A DNA stretch of 64,000 bases, taken from positions 162,226-226,225 of the forward strand of contig NZ_JAALJI010000010.1 in the NCBI RefSeq assembly GCF_011064595.1. Direction: 5' to 3'. Below, piece by piece: positions 1 to 8,100 of this stretch. The notes beneath the pieces were generated by a model, which saw nothing but the letters and a program-made list of their open reading frames with translations, ran no database searches and was not told where the DNA came from. The position numbers were made by a program, and so were the translations under genes. Each line of letters begins with the position of its first letter. The stretch's first letter is position 1. This DNA is from Paludisphaera soli (GTDB lineage: Bacteria > Planctomycetota > Planctomycetia > Isosphaerales > Isosphaeraceae).

Positions 1-387
1 CCCGACCTGGCGGTTTCGCTGTTCGCGGACCGGATCGAGCGCGGAGAGCCGGTCGTGATGTTCGGCGACGGCGGCACCCGGCGCGACTACACCTACGTCG
101 GCGACATCGTCGACGGCGTGGCGCGCGCCATCGACCGTTGCGAGGGCCTGAAGCTCTACAACCTGGGGAACTCCCGTCCGGTCGAGCTTCGGGAGATGAT
201 CGAGACCCTCGCCGCGGCCCTGGGCAAGCCGGCTCTCATCCGTCTCGCCCCGGAGCAGCCGGGAGACGTCCGACAGACCTTCGCCGACGTCTCGCTGGCC
301 GCCCGCGAACTGGGCTACGCCCCGAGCACGTCGCTCCGCGAGGGCCTGGACCGATTCGTGGCCTGGTATCGTTCGCCGAGGAGCTGA
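1..387 (+). CDS. NAD-dependent epimerase/dehydratase, C-terminal part (partial)
   Basis: The frame is open from the first base, so only the last 128 residues of the protein are here; the Rossmann domain and catalytic YxxxK lie outside the window. The visible part carries the C-terminal signature of extended short-chain dehydrogenases that act on UDP-sugars: an FGDGGTRRDYTYVGDIVDG stretch (residues 19-37), where Arg and Tyr normally contact the nucleotide-sugar, then a YNLGNSRPVEL segment, and a final 'GYAP-T-LREGL--FV-WY' tail typical of UDP-glucuronate or UDP-glucose 4-epimerases. Likely role: interconversion of UDP-hexuronates or UDP-hexoses for surface polysaccharide. The exact substrate cannot be set from this fragment. 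Confidence 0.85.
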   Translation, partial: PDLAVSLFADRIERGEPVVMFGDGGTRRDYTYVGDIVDGVARAIDRCEGLKLYNLGNSRPVELREMIETLAAALGKPALIRLAPEQPGDVRQTFADVSLAARELGYAPSTSLREGLDRFVAWYRSPRS

Positions 388-437
388 GCCCGAAGCCTTC
401 GAGTCGAGGATGGAGAGCGTACGGCCGGAAACGACGA

Positions 438-480
438 ACCGCGTCGGGCGCAACCCCCGAAAAGGGTCCGCCGACGCGGT
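438..480. terminator. Hairpin between convergent genes, possible bidirectional terminator
   Basis: A perfect 10-bp inverted repeat (ACCGCGTCGG at 438-447, CCGACGCGGT at 471-480) encloses a smaller ACCC/GGGT hairpin. It sits between the end of the epimerase on the plus strand and the end of the HU gene on the minus strand. There is no clear U-tract on either side, so the terminator role rests on position and stem strength. Confidence 0.4.
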
Positions 481-513
481 CGGTGGATCGAGGCGACGAG
501 GAGGGACGACGGC

Positions 514-885
514 TCAGATGAGGTCCTTGAGGGCCTTGAGCGGGAGGACCTTGACGACCTTGCGCGCCGGCTTGGCCTTGATGGTGATCTGCTCCTTGGT
601 CGCCGGGTTGAAGCCCGGGCGGGCCTTGGTGGCCGGTTTGTGCTGGACCTTGATCTTCAGCAGGCCGGGGATGACGAACAGCCCGGGGCCCTTCTTGCCG
701 ATCTCCTTCTCGATCAGCTCGGACATGGCCTCGAACACGCCGGCGACGTCCTTCTTGCTCAGGTTCGTCTTGGCGGCGATGGCGGTGAAGATCTCGGTCT
801 TGGTCGCGGCCTTCGCGGCGGTCTTGGCGGCAGGGGCCGGGGCCGCCTTCGCTTCCGCGGCCTTGGGAGCGGCTTTCTTGGCCAT
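514..885 (-). CDS. HU/IHF-family DNA-binding protein with Ala/Lys-rich N-terminal tail
   Basis: A 123-residue nucleoid protein. Residues about 28-118 match the HU fold: an N-terminal helix pair ('TKTEIFTAIA..TNLSKKDV..VFEAM'), then the beta arm with 'GLLKIKVQHKPATKARPGFNP' (the R-x-G-x-NP motif whose proline inserts into the DNA minor groove), then 'KEQITIKAKPARKVV'. The first 27 residues are an extension of Ala, Lys and Pro absent from the short 90-residue bacterial HU. Role: homodimeric, sequence-tolerant DNA bending. The start is supported by AAGGGTGATC about 6-9 nt upstream; a CATAAT element at 998-1003 (minus strand) could be its -10 box. Monocistronic, convergent with the epimerase. Confidence 0.9.
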   Translation of the reverse strand: MAKKAAPKAAEAKAAPAPAAKTAAKAATKTEIFTAIAAKTNLSKKDVAGVFEAMSELIEKEIGKKGPGLFVIPGLLKIKVQHKPATKARPGFNPATKEQITIKAKPARKVVKVLPLKALKDLI

Positions 886-1138
886 TGCAGGATCACCCTT
901 TTCCAGAAAGATCGACGCCGAACGTCTTGCGAGCCGGTCGATTCCCCCCTCCCCGTTGAAGAGCGGTCGTCGTGGCTCCTGCCGATCGTTTTCGACGATT
1001 ATGCCGCAAACCTCCAGAGAAAATCAGGGCCCCCCCCCGAAAATCCAGGGTTTTCGGCGATTTTCCCGCTCTCGCCCCGCTTGGCCCCCCGTTTTCGGGC
1101 GTTTCGCGGGGGATCGCCGCGCCTCCATCGCCCTCCCC

Positions 1139-1348
1139 TCAGACCGCGACGGTCGGCCGCAGCGGAGCGAAATCCATCAGGAACGTCCCCGTGGCGGACA
1201 TCATGTCGACCATGAAACCGTCCCGAGCATAGGCCTCGGCGCTCCGCGAAGCCTGCCCGAAGTCGGCGAAGACCTGGCGCATCAGGCGGGTGCCGTCGCT
1301 GATCCGCAGGATGATGGTCGGGCTCTGGGACCGCGTCTCGTTCCTCAT
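1139..1348 (-). CDS. Small hypothetical protein (69 aa)
   Basis: The frame can be extended upstream, but the extension is Arg/Pro-rich and looks non-coding. The ATG at 1348 is preceded by GAGGAAGG about 6 nt upstream, and the 69-residue product from there has balanced composition with alternating hydrophobic positions (TIILRISDGTRLMRQVFADF, then a Met-rich stretch and FLMDFAPLRPTVAV). I recognise no family. Orientation is the same as the neighbouring HU and esterase genes, but the spacing (about 250 bp and 320 bp) argues for its own transcript. A hairpin with CCGAAAA/TTTTCGG arms lies downstream at 1037-1057. Confidence 0.45.
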   Translation of the reverse strand: MRNETRSQSPTIILRISDGTRLMRQVFADFGQASRSAEAYARDGFMVDMMSATGTFLMDFAPLRPTVAV

Positions 1349-1668
1349 GTTCACCTTCCTCGCCGACTCCCGAATGCGAAGGCCCGGGTTCCTTGCGGCG
1401 ACCCCGCGACGAACCTTCGCCGATTCCCTTGGCCCGAGGGCCCAGGGGCGTCGCTCCTCCCCATCCGCCGGGGAGGACGCATCCTCGTCCACCATGTACG
1501 CAAGCTCGGGCCAGTTGTGCCGCTCCTGGCCTGATGTTTCACGAATTCCACGCCATGTTGCGCCAAGGCGGCGCAAGCGGCGGCCAGGAGAGTGGATCAA
1601 GCGTCGCGTACGGCGACCCTCGGCCGCTCTCAGGGCCTTCGACGAGACACCCCAGTCGGGTCCTCGGA
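1349..1668. other. Gene-free stretch between the 69-aa ORF and the esterase gene
   Basis: About 320 bases with no supportable gene. Reading frames that cross it on both strands are Arg/Pro-rich and typical of antisense or non-coding frames in GC-rich DNA. It should hold the promoter of the 69-aa gene (minus strand); I could not pick out a convincing -35/-10 pair. Confidence 0.4.
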
Positions 1669-3294
1669 TCAGAGGCGGGGGGCGGCGGGCTTCAGGGGGG
1701 GCGTGAACGCGGGGACGCCGTGCGGCCTCACCCTTCGCTTGTACACGATGTTGCCGCTGGCGGCGTAGAGAACATCGAAATCCGGCCCGCCGAACGACAC
1801 GGCGGCGGCGGCCCCTCGGGGGGTGGGGATGATCGCATTGACCCGACCCGCCTGGTCGCAGACCTGGACGCCCAGGCTCGTCGCCGCGTAGAGCCGGCCG
1901 TCACGGTCCACGCAAAGGCCGGCCGTCCCGGCGTCGCGCGCGTCGTCCGGGAGATGGAGATGGTAATAACGCTGGCCGTATCGGAGCGAGAGGTCGGGCT
2001 GGACCTGGAAGCTGTAGACCCAGCGGCTGGCCGCGTCGGCGACGTACATCAACGATTGGTCCGGCGAGAGGGCCACGCTCCCGGCGTCGGGCAGCCCGGT
2101 GTTCGAGACGACGGGCTCGCCCTCGGGCGATCGGGCCTCGACCTGCCGGCCGCTCGTGGACGTCTCGCCGGGCCCGGGGAACAGCCGGAAGCGGACTCCG
2201 TCGTTCCGCGTGAGCCGCCCGAGGAGCGCATCGACGATCGCCTCGGGCCGATCCTCGACCGGCTCGGCGCGACCGTCGCCGATCCGGGCGATCCGCGACG
2301 CCGAGGCGTCGCTCACGAAGACGTCGCCCGCGGGGTCCACGGCCATCGAGGCGGCGGCCGCGCCCTCGGCGGCGACCGTCCAGCCCTCGCCCGGGATCAG
2401 GATCTCCTGGAGCTTGTCCGACCCCGGCCCGGCCTGGATCGGCGTGGGCCAGCCTTTCCAGAGCCATCGCATGGCCTCGGGAAAGATCTCCGTGGCGTGC
2501 TTGGAGCTGTGCCCGCCGTCGCCCCAATCGTGGGCGACCTCGTATCCGGCGAAGGTGAGCGCCCTCTCCATCTCCTGGTTGGCCATCCACCAGTCGCCGC
2601 CGTAGATGTTCAGGTCGTTGGAGCCGTCTTCCAGGAAGACGCGCAACGGCTTCGGCTCGTACTTGCGGATGAGCGTGGGATAGTCGTTGCCGCCCCGCAG
2701 GCCGACGTAGGTGCCGATGGCGCTGAAGACCCGCCGAAAGGCCGAAGGACGCTCCCAGGCGGCCGTGAAGGCGCAGATCGCCCCGCTGCTGGATCCGCCG
2801 ATCGCGCGGTCGTTCCCGTCCTTCGAGAGACGGACGGGCCGGCCGTCCTCCGCCTGGTGCTTCTCGACCTCGGGCAGGAGTTCCTCGGTCAGGAACCGGA
2901 CGTAGGCGTCGCCGAGGCCGTCGTATTCGAGGCTCCGATTGAAGCGGTCGAGGGCCGCGTCGGTCGGGGCCTTCACCCGGCCGTGCATCACGAACACGCC
3001 GATGAGAACCGGGATCTCTCCCTTCGCGATCAGCTCGTCGAAGACCGCCGGCGCGTTGTACTGCAGGCCGTCCTGGCAGACGAACAGGCACGCGGGCTTT
3101 GATGGGTCGTACTGCTTCGGGATGTAGATCCAGTAGTCCCGCGTCGTCCCCGGGAAGACGGTGCTCGACCCGAACGCATGCTTCTGCACCTCCCCTTTCG
3201 GGACCTCATCGGCGGCGACGGCGGCCGAGGCGATCGTCGCCAAAAGGATGATCGGGAGGGCGAGTCTCGGCCGTGCCATCGGTCGTCGCATCAT
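1669..3294 (-). CDS. Secreted esterase (enterochelin-esterase-like) fused to an SMP-30/gluconolactonase-like C-terminal half
   Basis: 541 residues with an N-terminal signal peptide (RPRLALPIILLATIASAAVA-A, about residues 8-28). Residues about 35-290 form an alpha/beta hydrolase of the esterase D / Fes / IroE type: 'DYWIYIPKQYDP' start, nucleophile elbow GGSSSG with Ser169, an acid candidate in EDGSND (223-227) and a His in GGHSSKH (262 or 266). The C-terminal part (about 300-541) shows repeated 'MAVDPAGDVFVSDASASRI', 'VALSPDQSLMYVADAAS' and 'LCVDRDGRLYAATSLGVQV' blades, as in SMP-30 / NHL-like propellers. Likely periplasmic or extracellular hydrolysis of an ester or lactone; the substrate is unknown. 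ATG 3294 is used; a second ATG 15 nt downstream is possible. Confidence 0.85.
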   Translation of the reverse strand: MMRRPMARPRLALPIILLATIASAAVAADEVPKGEVQKHAFGSSTVFPGTTRDYWIYIPKQYDPSKPACLFVCQDGLQYNAPAVFDELIAKGEIPVLIGVFVMHGRVKAPTDAALDRFNRSLEYDGLGDAYVRFLTEELLPEVEKHQAEDGRPVRLSKDGNDRAIGGSSSGAICAFTAAWERPSAFRRVFSAIGTYVGLRGGNDYPTLIRKYEPKPLRVFLEDGSNDLNIYGGDWWMANQEMERALTFAGYEVAHDWGDGGHSSKHATEIFPEAMRWLWKGWPTPIQAGPGSDKLQEILIPGEGWTVAAEGAAAASMAVDPAGDVFVSDASASRIARIGDGRAEPVEDRPEAIVDALLGRLTRNDGVRFRLFPGPGETSTSGRQVEARSPEGEPVVSNTGLPDAGSVALSPDQSLMYVADAASRWVYSFQVQPDLSLRYGQRYYHLHLPDDARDAGTAGLCVDRDGRLYAATSLGVQVCDQAGRVNAIIPTPRGAAAAVSFGGPDFDVLYAASGNIVYKRRVRPHGVPAFTPPLKPAAPRL

Positions 3295-3476
3295 CGTGCG
3301 CAGTCCTGGGAAGGGGGAACGCCTGGGGAGCGCGGCGGGTCCCGGACGAGGTTCGAGAAGATCGAACTCGATCGGAACGGCCGATGATTTTAGCCCGGTG
3401 ATCGCCCGGGCGAAAGGGAGGGCCGCAGGTCGGGCCCGGCAAGGCGAAATGAGGTGAGAGGAGGGAGAAACGGCAA

Positions 3477-3550
3477 TGGGCGCACCAGGATTCGAACCTG
3501 GGACCTTACCCTTATCAGGGGTACGCTCTAGCCAACTGAGCTATGCGCCC
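3477..3550 (-). tRNA. tRNA-Ile (anticodon GAT)
   Basis: Reading the minus strand from 3550, the sequence folds as a cloverleaf: acceptor GGGCGCA / TGCGCCC, D-arm GCTCAGTTGGCTAGAGC, anticodon stem TACCC / GGGTA around loop CTGATAA (anticodon GAT), T-arm CCAGG-TTCGAAT-CCTGG, discriminator A. No CCA is encoded. 74 nt. Confidence 0.97.
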
Positions 3551-3569
3551 TTTGCTTGCGACAGGTAAC

Positions 3570-3597
3570 AATGTACCCGAAACCCAGGGTGAGTCAA
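3570..3597 (-). promoter_or_regulatory. Candidate sigma70-type promoter of tRNA-Ile
   Basis: On the minus strand TTGACT (3597-3592) and TACATT (3575-3570) are separated by 16 nt, placing transcription start about 12 nt before the tRNA 5' end. The -35 box lies inside the tRNA-like remnant listed separately. Confidence 0.5.
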
Positions 3598-3630
3598 CCA
3601 CCCAGTCCTCTGCCGACTGAGATATCCCGA
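3576..3630 (-). pseudogene. tRNA-like remnant upstream of tRNA-Ile
   Basis: On the minus strand, beginning at 3630, TCGGGAT-AT is followed by CTCAGTCGGCAGAG, a near-perfect tRNA D-arm, and then a possible anticodon hairpin GGGTG-GTTGACT-CACCC. The T-arm is degenerate and the 3' acceptor strand ATCCCGA is absent, so it cannot make a functional tRNA. It looks like the 5' half of a decayed tRNA gene that once stood in tandem with tRNA-Ile. Confidence 0.45.
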
Positions 3631-3655
3631 TTCCCGCCGCCGGTGGATACGAAAC

Positions 3656-3692
3656 GACCCGCCCGGCGGATTCAAGGTCCGCCGGGCGGGTC
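3656..3692 (-). terminator. Strong hairpin downstream of the DUF1559 gene
   Basis: Perfect 15-bp arms (GACCCGCCCGGCGGA at 3656-3670 and its complement at 3678-3692) around a 7-nt loop, 63 bp beyond the DUF1559 stop codon. The minus strand continues GTTTCGT, a weak U-run, so it may be an intrinsic terminator. Confidence 0.55.
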
Positions 3693-3755
3693 ATGGGGGC
3701 CCGTCGTCTCGTTCAGGCCGTCATCGTTCCAGGCCGGTCGTCGCCCGGCGTGGAC

Positions 3756-5009
3756 TTAGTTGATGAACGCGTCCTGGCTGACCGGCTGCTGCTTGTAGGG
3801 GACAGGGAGCTTGCTGCCGGCGGGGGTCAGGATCTTGGCATACACGACGCCGTCGATCGAGTTCTGGATGAACCGGACGGAGCCGTCGCAGAAGGCGAAG
3901 TTGCTGCCGTTCGGGTGCCCGCTGGTGACGAACGGGAAGGTCCCCTTGATCGTCAGGGCCTGGCCGTAGCCGATGTTCTCGAAGTTGCCGACCCGATTGG
4001 CGGCCGCCCAGGTCGTGGCGTCGGTGGAGTTGGTGCCATCGGCCAAGGCCGTGTTGCACGCGCCACTGGCCCCACAGATGTCGTCGGAGCCCATGAACAG
4101 GGCGAAGGTCGGCCAGGGGGCGGCCCAGTTGCTCTCGACCATGCCGGAGTACGCCGTCCCGGTCGAGTAGCCGACCAGCGTGCTCTCGCCGATCAGGACG
4201 GTCGAGCCGGAGCCGTCGACGATGCTGGCGGTGGTGGTCTTCGTGCCGCCCCAGCCCGGGTTGCGTCCGCTGAGGGCGCCGGGGATGTCGGTGACCGTGT
4301 CGATCCCGTTGTTGTTGCTGTAGATCGAGTTGATGAACATGACGCCGAGCTTCTGGTTGACGCCCTGGGCCAGCGCCCCGGCGGAATCCCAGCTGAGCGC
4401 CTGGCTCTGGCTGCCGCCGGCCGAATCGCCGTCCATCGTGAAGCCCTGCCACCGCAAGGGGGCGGCCGCGTACCGGGCGAAGCCGCCGTTGGCGGCGTAG
4501 CTCAGGTTGCCCTCATTCGGGGTGAAGTTGGAGTCGTCCGGGCATCGCAGGATGGCGAGGGCCGTCCGGGAGATGAGGGCGTTCGGCGTCGACGTGCCGG
4601 GGGCCGTCGTCGCCAGGTAGTTCAACTCATGCGTCCAGTTGTTCGCCAGGTCGGCCTGGTCGAGATCCTGGAGGATTTCGACGACCCAGCTCTTGGCCGC
4701 GCGGGGGGCGATGGTCGTGGCGTTGGGGGCCTGGGCCTCGTAGAGGACCGACTCGTTCGCCGCGTCGTGCGCGGGCGTGACCGGATATTCGAAGAACGTG
4801 CCCGCCGCCGGGTAGGCGCCCTTGCGGATGGCGTAGTTGTTGAGCGCCAGGCCGATGTTCTTGAGGTTGTTCTGGCACTGGGCGCGGCGGGCGGCCTCGC
4901 GGGCCGACTGGATGGCCGGCAGCAGCAGGCCGACCAGGACGCCGATGATGCTGATGACGACCAGCAGCTCGATCAGCGTGAAACCTTGGCGACGACGACG
5001 GGGCTTCAT
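3756..5009 (-). CDS. DUF1559 (SBP_bac_10-type) prepilin-like protein
   Basis: 417 residues from the ATG at 5009, chosen because AAAGGA lies 9 nt upstream and because it puts the basic leader MKPRRRRQG directly before the prepilin cleavage site [15 protein letters not shown] with Glu at +5. The helix runs on as [33 protein letters not shown], the planctomycete DUF1559 signature. The C-terminus holds the family's H-x9-DG motif ([12 protein letters not shown]). Such proteins are processed by prepilin peptidase and presumed to be assembled or surface-exposed through a type II / type IV pilus-like machine. The gene lies at the downstream end of the pseudopilin cluster, with its own candidate promoter, so it may be a major pilin or client of that machine (inference). 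Confidence 0.93.
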   Translation of the reverse strand: MKPRRRRQGFTLIELLVVISIIGVLVGLLLPAIQSAREAARRAQCQNNLKNIGLALNNYAIRKGAYPAAGTFFEYPVTPAHDAANESVLYEAQAPNATTIAPRAAKSWVVEILQDLDQADLANNWTHELNYLATTAPGTSTPNALISRTALAILRCPDDSNFTPNEGNLSYAANGGFARYAAAPLRWQGFTMDGDSAGGSQSQALSWDSAGALAQGVNQKLGVMFINSIYSNNNGIDTVTDIPGALSGRNPGWGGTKTTTASIVDGSGSTVLIGESTLVGYSTGTAYSGMVESNWAAPWPTFALFMGSDDICGASGACNTALADGTNSTDATTWAAANRVGNFENIGYGQALTIKGTFPFVTSGHPNGSNFAFCDGSVRFIQNSIDGVVYAKILTPAGSKLPVPYKQQPVSQDAFIN

Positions 5010-5052
5010 GAAGGCTGTCCTTTCACTAGACGGGGAGAACGAGACTACCGGA

Positions 5053-5082
5053 ATCGTATCCAAACATCGACCCCTAAGACAA
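5053..5082 (-). promoter_or_regulatory. Weak candidate promoter for the DUF1559 gene
   Basis: Minus strand TTGTCT (5082-5077), 18-nt spacer, TACGAT (5058-5053), 44 bp before the chosen ATG. Consensus match is only moderate. Confidence 0.25.
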
Positions 5083-5089
5083 TACGTTC

Positions 5090-5119
5090 GGCCCGGGCCC
5101 CTGTGACGAGGCCCGGGCC
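5090..5119 (-). terminator. GC hairpin after the giant pseudopilin gene
   Basis: Two copies of GGCCCGGGCC (5090-5099 and 5110-5119; the word is its own complement) can pair around a 10-nt loop just past the stop of the 1994-residue gene. It would separate the G-to-K unit from the DUF1559 gene. No U-tract follows. Confidence 0.4.
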
Positions 5120-5130
5120 CCGGGCCGGGC

Positions 5131-8100
5131 TCATTCGATCGTCCGACGGTACAGGACGGCGGCCTGGTAGGCCCCCATCGACTCGGGGTCGAAGCCCGTG
5201 AGCTTCAGGCGGTCGACCACGAAGAAGCTGCGATAGCGAGTGTTCTCGGCCGTGGAAGCCCCGATCTCCGGCCCCAGGATGTCGAAGGCCGCCTGGGGGT
5301 AGGTGGGATCACCGACCATCGCGATGTCCCCCTCCCGCTTCACCTCGAAGAACCCGACCGTGATCCAGACCGCGAACTGGTGCGTCCGCACGGTGGTCAG
5401 GTTCATGACCCGCTGCATCAGCTCGCCCCGGAAATACGGGTGCTGGGTCTGGTTGACGCCGCCGCCGCCGCGACCGAGGGAGATCTCGGGGTAGCCGGTG
5501 GGGGTGTTGGCCTGGGGGATGAAGACGCTGGTCGCGCCGTCGTTGAGGTTCACCGTCGGCCCGCTCGTGACCGTCACGATGGGAGGGAGCCCGCCGATCG
5601 TCGGGTTGTTGGCCCCGGCAGGTCGAATGCGGTTGATCGAGCCGTCTCCGAGGACGCTGGCGTTGCTCTCTGCCGAGCCGTCCGGGATCTGGAAGAGCCG
5701 ACGCGTGGGAATGGCCGGGGGCAGCACGGTAGCGGCGGCGGTGCTGATCGGGCCGACCACCCGGTTGTAGCCGGGGAACAGGGCCAGGTTCCGGACGCCC
5801 GGATCGTTCGTGGTGGCGGGGTCGACGACGGGGTCGGAGAAGAACGAAGGCGGCAGCGACGCCGGCCGCATCGACGTGGCGTCCACGTCCGGGAACGTGA
5901 GCGACCGGAAGGGACGCTCGGCCGGGATCTTGGTCAGGTAATCCGGGTGGGCGGAGTTCACCGGGGGGGCCGGCGGCGTGATCGCGGCGTTCTGCCCGGT
6001 CACCCCCTCGCCGAATCCGAAGAGGAAGCCCGACCCGCCGTGCCGCGCCCAGAGGAACTGCGCGAAGGCCGCCTTCATCCGATTCGCCAAACCGCCCGCG
6101 ACGGGATCCGGGGCGACCGTCCCCACGTTCTGCATGGGGTGGGCGTACGCCGGGGCCCCGTTGTCCCGGGTCCCGGTGACGACCATCGGGATCGTGGGAT
6201 AACCGGCAGCCAGGGGCCCCGTCCAGAGTCCCCCTGTGAATTCCGTCAGGCCGACCGCGGCCGGCAGAGGCAGCTGATATGGGTTCATCAGCTGCTGCAG
6301 GAAGGTGGGGACGGCCCCCGACATATCCTGCTTGCCGAGGAGGGCGAGGAAGACCTCCTCATCGATGATCAGGTTCAGGTTGAGCTGCCCCGCCCGGAGG
6401 TCCTGACGGGCCCAGTCGAAGTTCGTCCCCGCCGCGACGGTGCCGATCGCGCCGGCCATCTGGCTGGGGACCTCGAAGAACTCGAACATCCGGAACCAGC
6501 CGTCGCTGGCGTAGCCGCCCACGGTCGCCGGTGCGGTCGGGGTCGTGTAGAGCGTATCCGCGATGCCCGAGGCCCCGGCCGCCGTGTAGAAGAATTTGTC
6601 GACCAGGTAGGGGAACGTGTGGGGCCTGACGGGGTTCGCCGTCGCCTCGAAAGTGAACGGCTGGGCCAGCTCCGCCGTGGCGAACGGGCTCGCGACGGTT
6701 GGCGTGAGGATCGGCCTCGTGATCGCGTTGCGGCTGGTAGTCAGCACGCCGGCCGCCGCGTTGGCGAGTCCCACTCGCTGGGGTGACAGGGGATCCCCCG
6801 AGGGGGCGAACTCCGCGAAGTGCTTGGTGAACAGGCCGGGGGCCACGCCGGGCACGAGGGTCAGCTCGAAGGGGCTCGTGAAGTCGCGGTCGTGGAACGG
6901 GAAGAGGTCCCAGTACTCGGCCGGGTTCCCGCCGACGATCGTGCCGTCGTTCGGGAGGCCTAAGGTGTGATAGATCTGGCCGAGGGAGACTTGGGGCCCC
7001 TGAGAGCCGGTCTGCTGCGTGGCGCTGGTCCCGTAGTTGATGACCCCTCCCAGGGTGGTCACCGGCGCGGCGATCTGGTTGGTGTAGCCGTAGCGGGGGT
7101 CGATGTTGCCTCCCACGGCACCGTTCACCGGAACGGCCTGGCCGCCGCGATAGGGCTGGAGACGCTGATACGAGAAGATGTCATTGGTGCCTTTAAGGGT
7201 GACGATGTCCACCCGGTCGGGCTCGTCCGACGGAGTGGGGTTGGGATCGGTCCGCACGGTGCCGCCGGCATCGATGTAAGGGAACCGCATGCTGTCCACG
7301 ACGACCATCGGATTGTCGTCCGAGACCGGGGCCATCGGATTGGCGGGGCGGCGCAGGCAGACCCAGTAATACGTGGCCTGCCCCGCCGTCCGGGGGATCT
7401 TGATGGGCCGGGTCGTGGTGCGCGTGCCGTCGATCTGCTTCGGGAGCACCCCGAACGGCAGGGTGAAGCCAGCCACGGCCCCGTTCATCGGGTCGTGGTC
7501 CGCGGCCAGCGTGAAGAGGTTCGCGGTGGCGGGGAGGCTGGTCGCCACCGGGATGGTCTCGCTGTCGGCCTCGGTCCCGGCGCCGGGGAAGGCGTTCGCG
7601 ATCGTCGCAACGTACTTCGGGTCGGCCGCCGTGCCGAAGAAGTCGACGGCCGTCGCCCCCTTCTGACGGGGAAGAGGATTCAGGACGGCGTTGGTCGCCG
7701 GCGTGAAGGCGGCCGGGTGGAGGGGCGTCAGGCTGTGGAGCGTGGAGCCCGGCTGGAGCTGACCGTTGAAGGGGTCGGGACGGCTGCCGGGGGTGTCCTC
7801 GGTGAAGATCAGGTCCCAGCAGGCGCCGTCGTAGGGGGCGCCTGCGGCCGAGTTGAACCCGCTCAAGTTGACCTGGCCGGCGTTGTTCGCGGGCGTCCCG
7901 GTCTCGGGCTTGGTCAGCGTGTTCACCAGCTCCACGAAGAACCGGCCGGTGTCCACGCCCGACCCGACGCCCTCCTTACGGGCATAGGAGTAGGCGAGCA
8001 CCTCGTTGATCGCGACCGGATTGAACTCCATCCCGAACTGCTCGAGCGGCGTGATGCCCGTCCCCGAGGTGAACGTGAGCATCGGGAGCGTGTTCAGCGG

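Noticed and set aside
1139..1600. Longer version (153 aa) of the 69-aa minus-strand ORF
   Set aside because: The extension is Arg/Pro-rich and unstructured, while the internal ATG at 1348 has a good ribosome-binding site.
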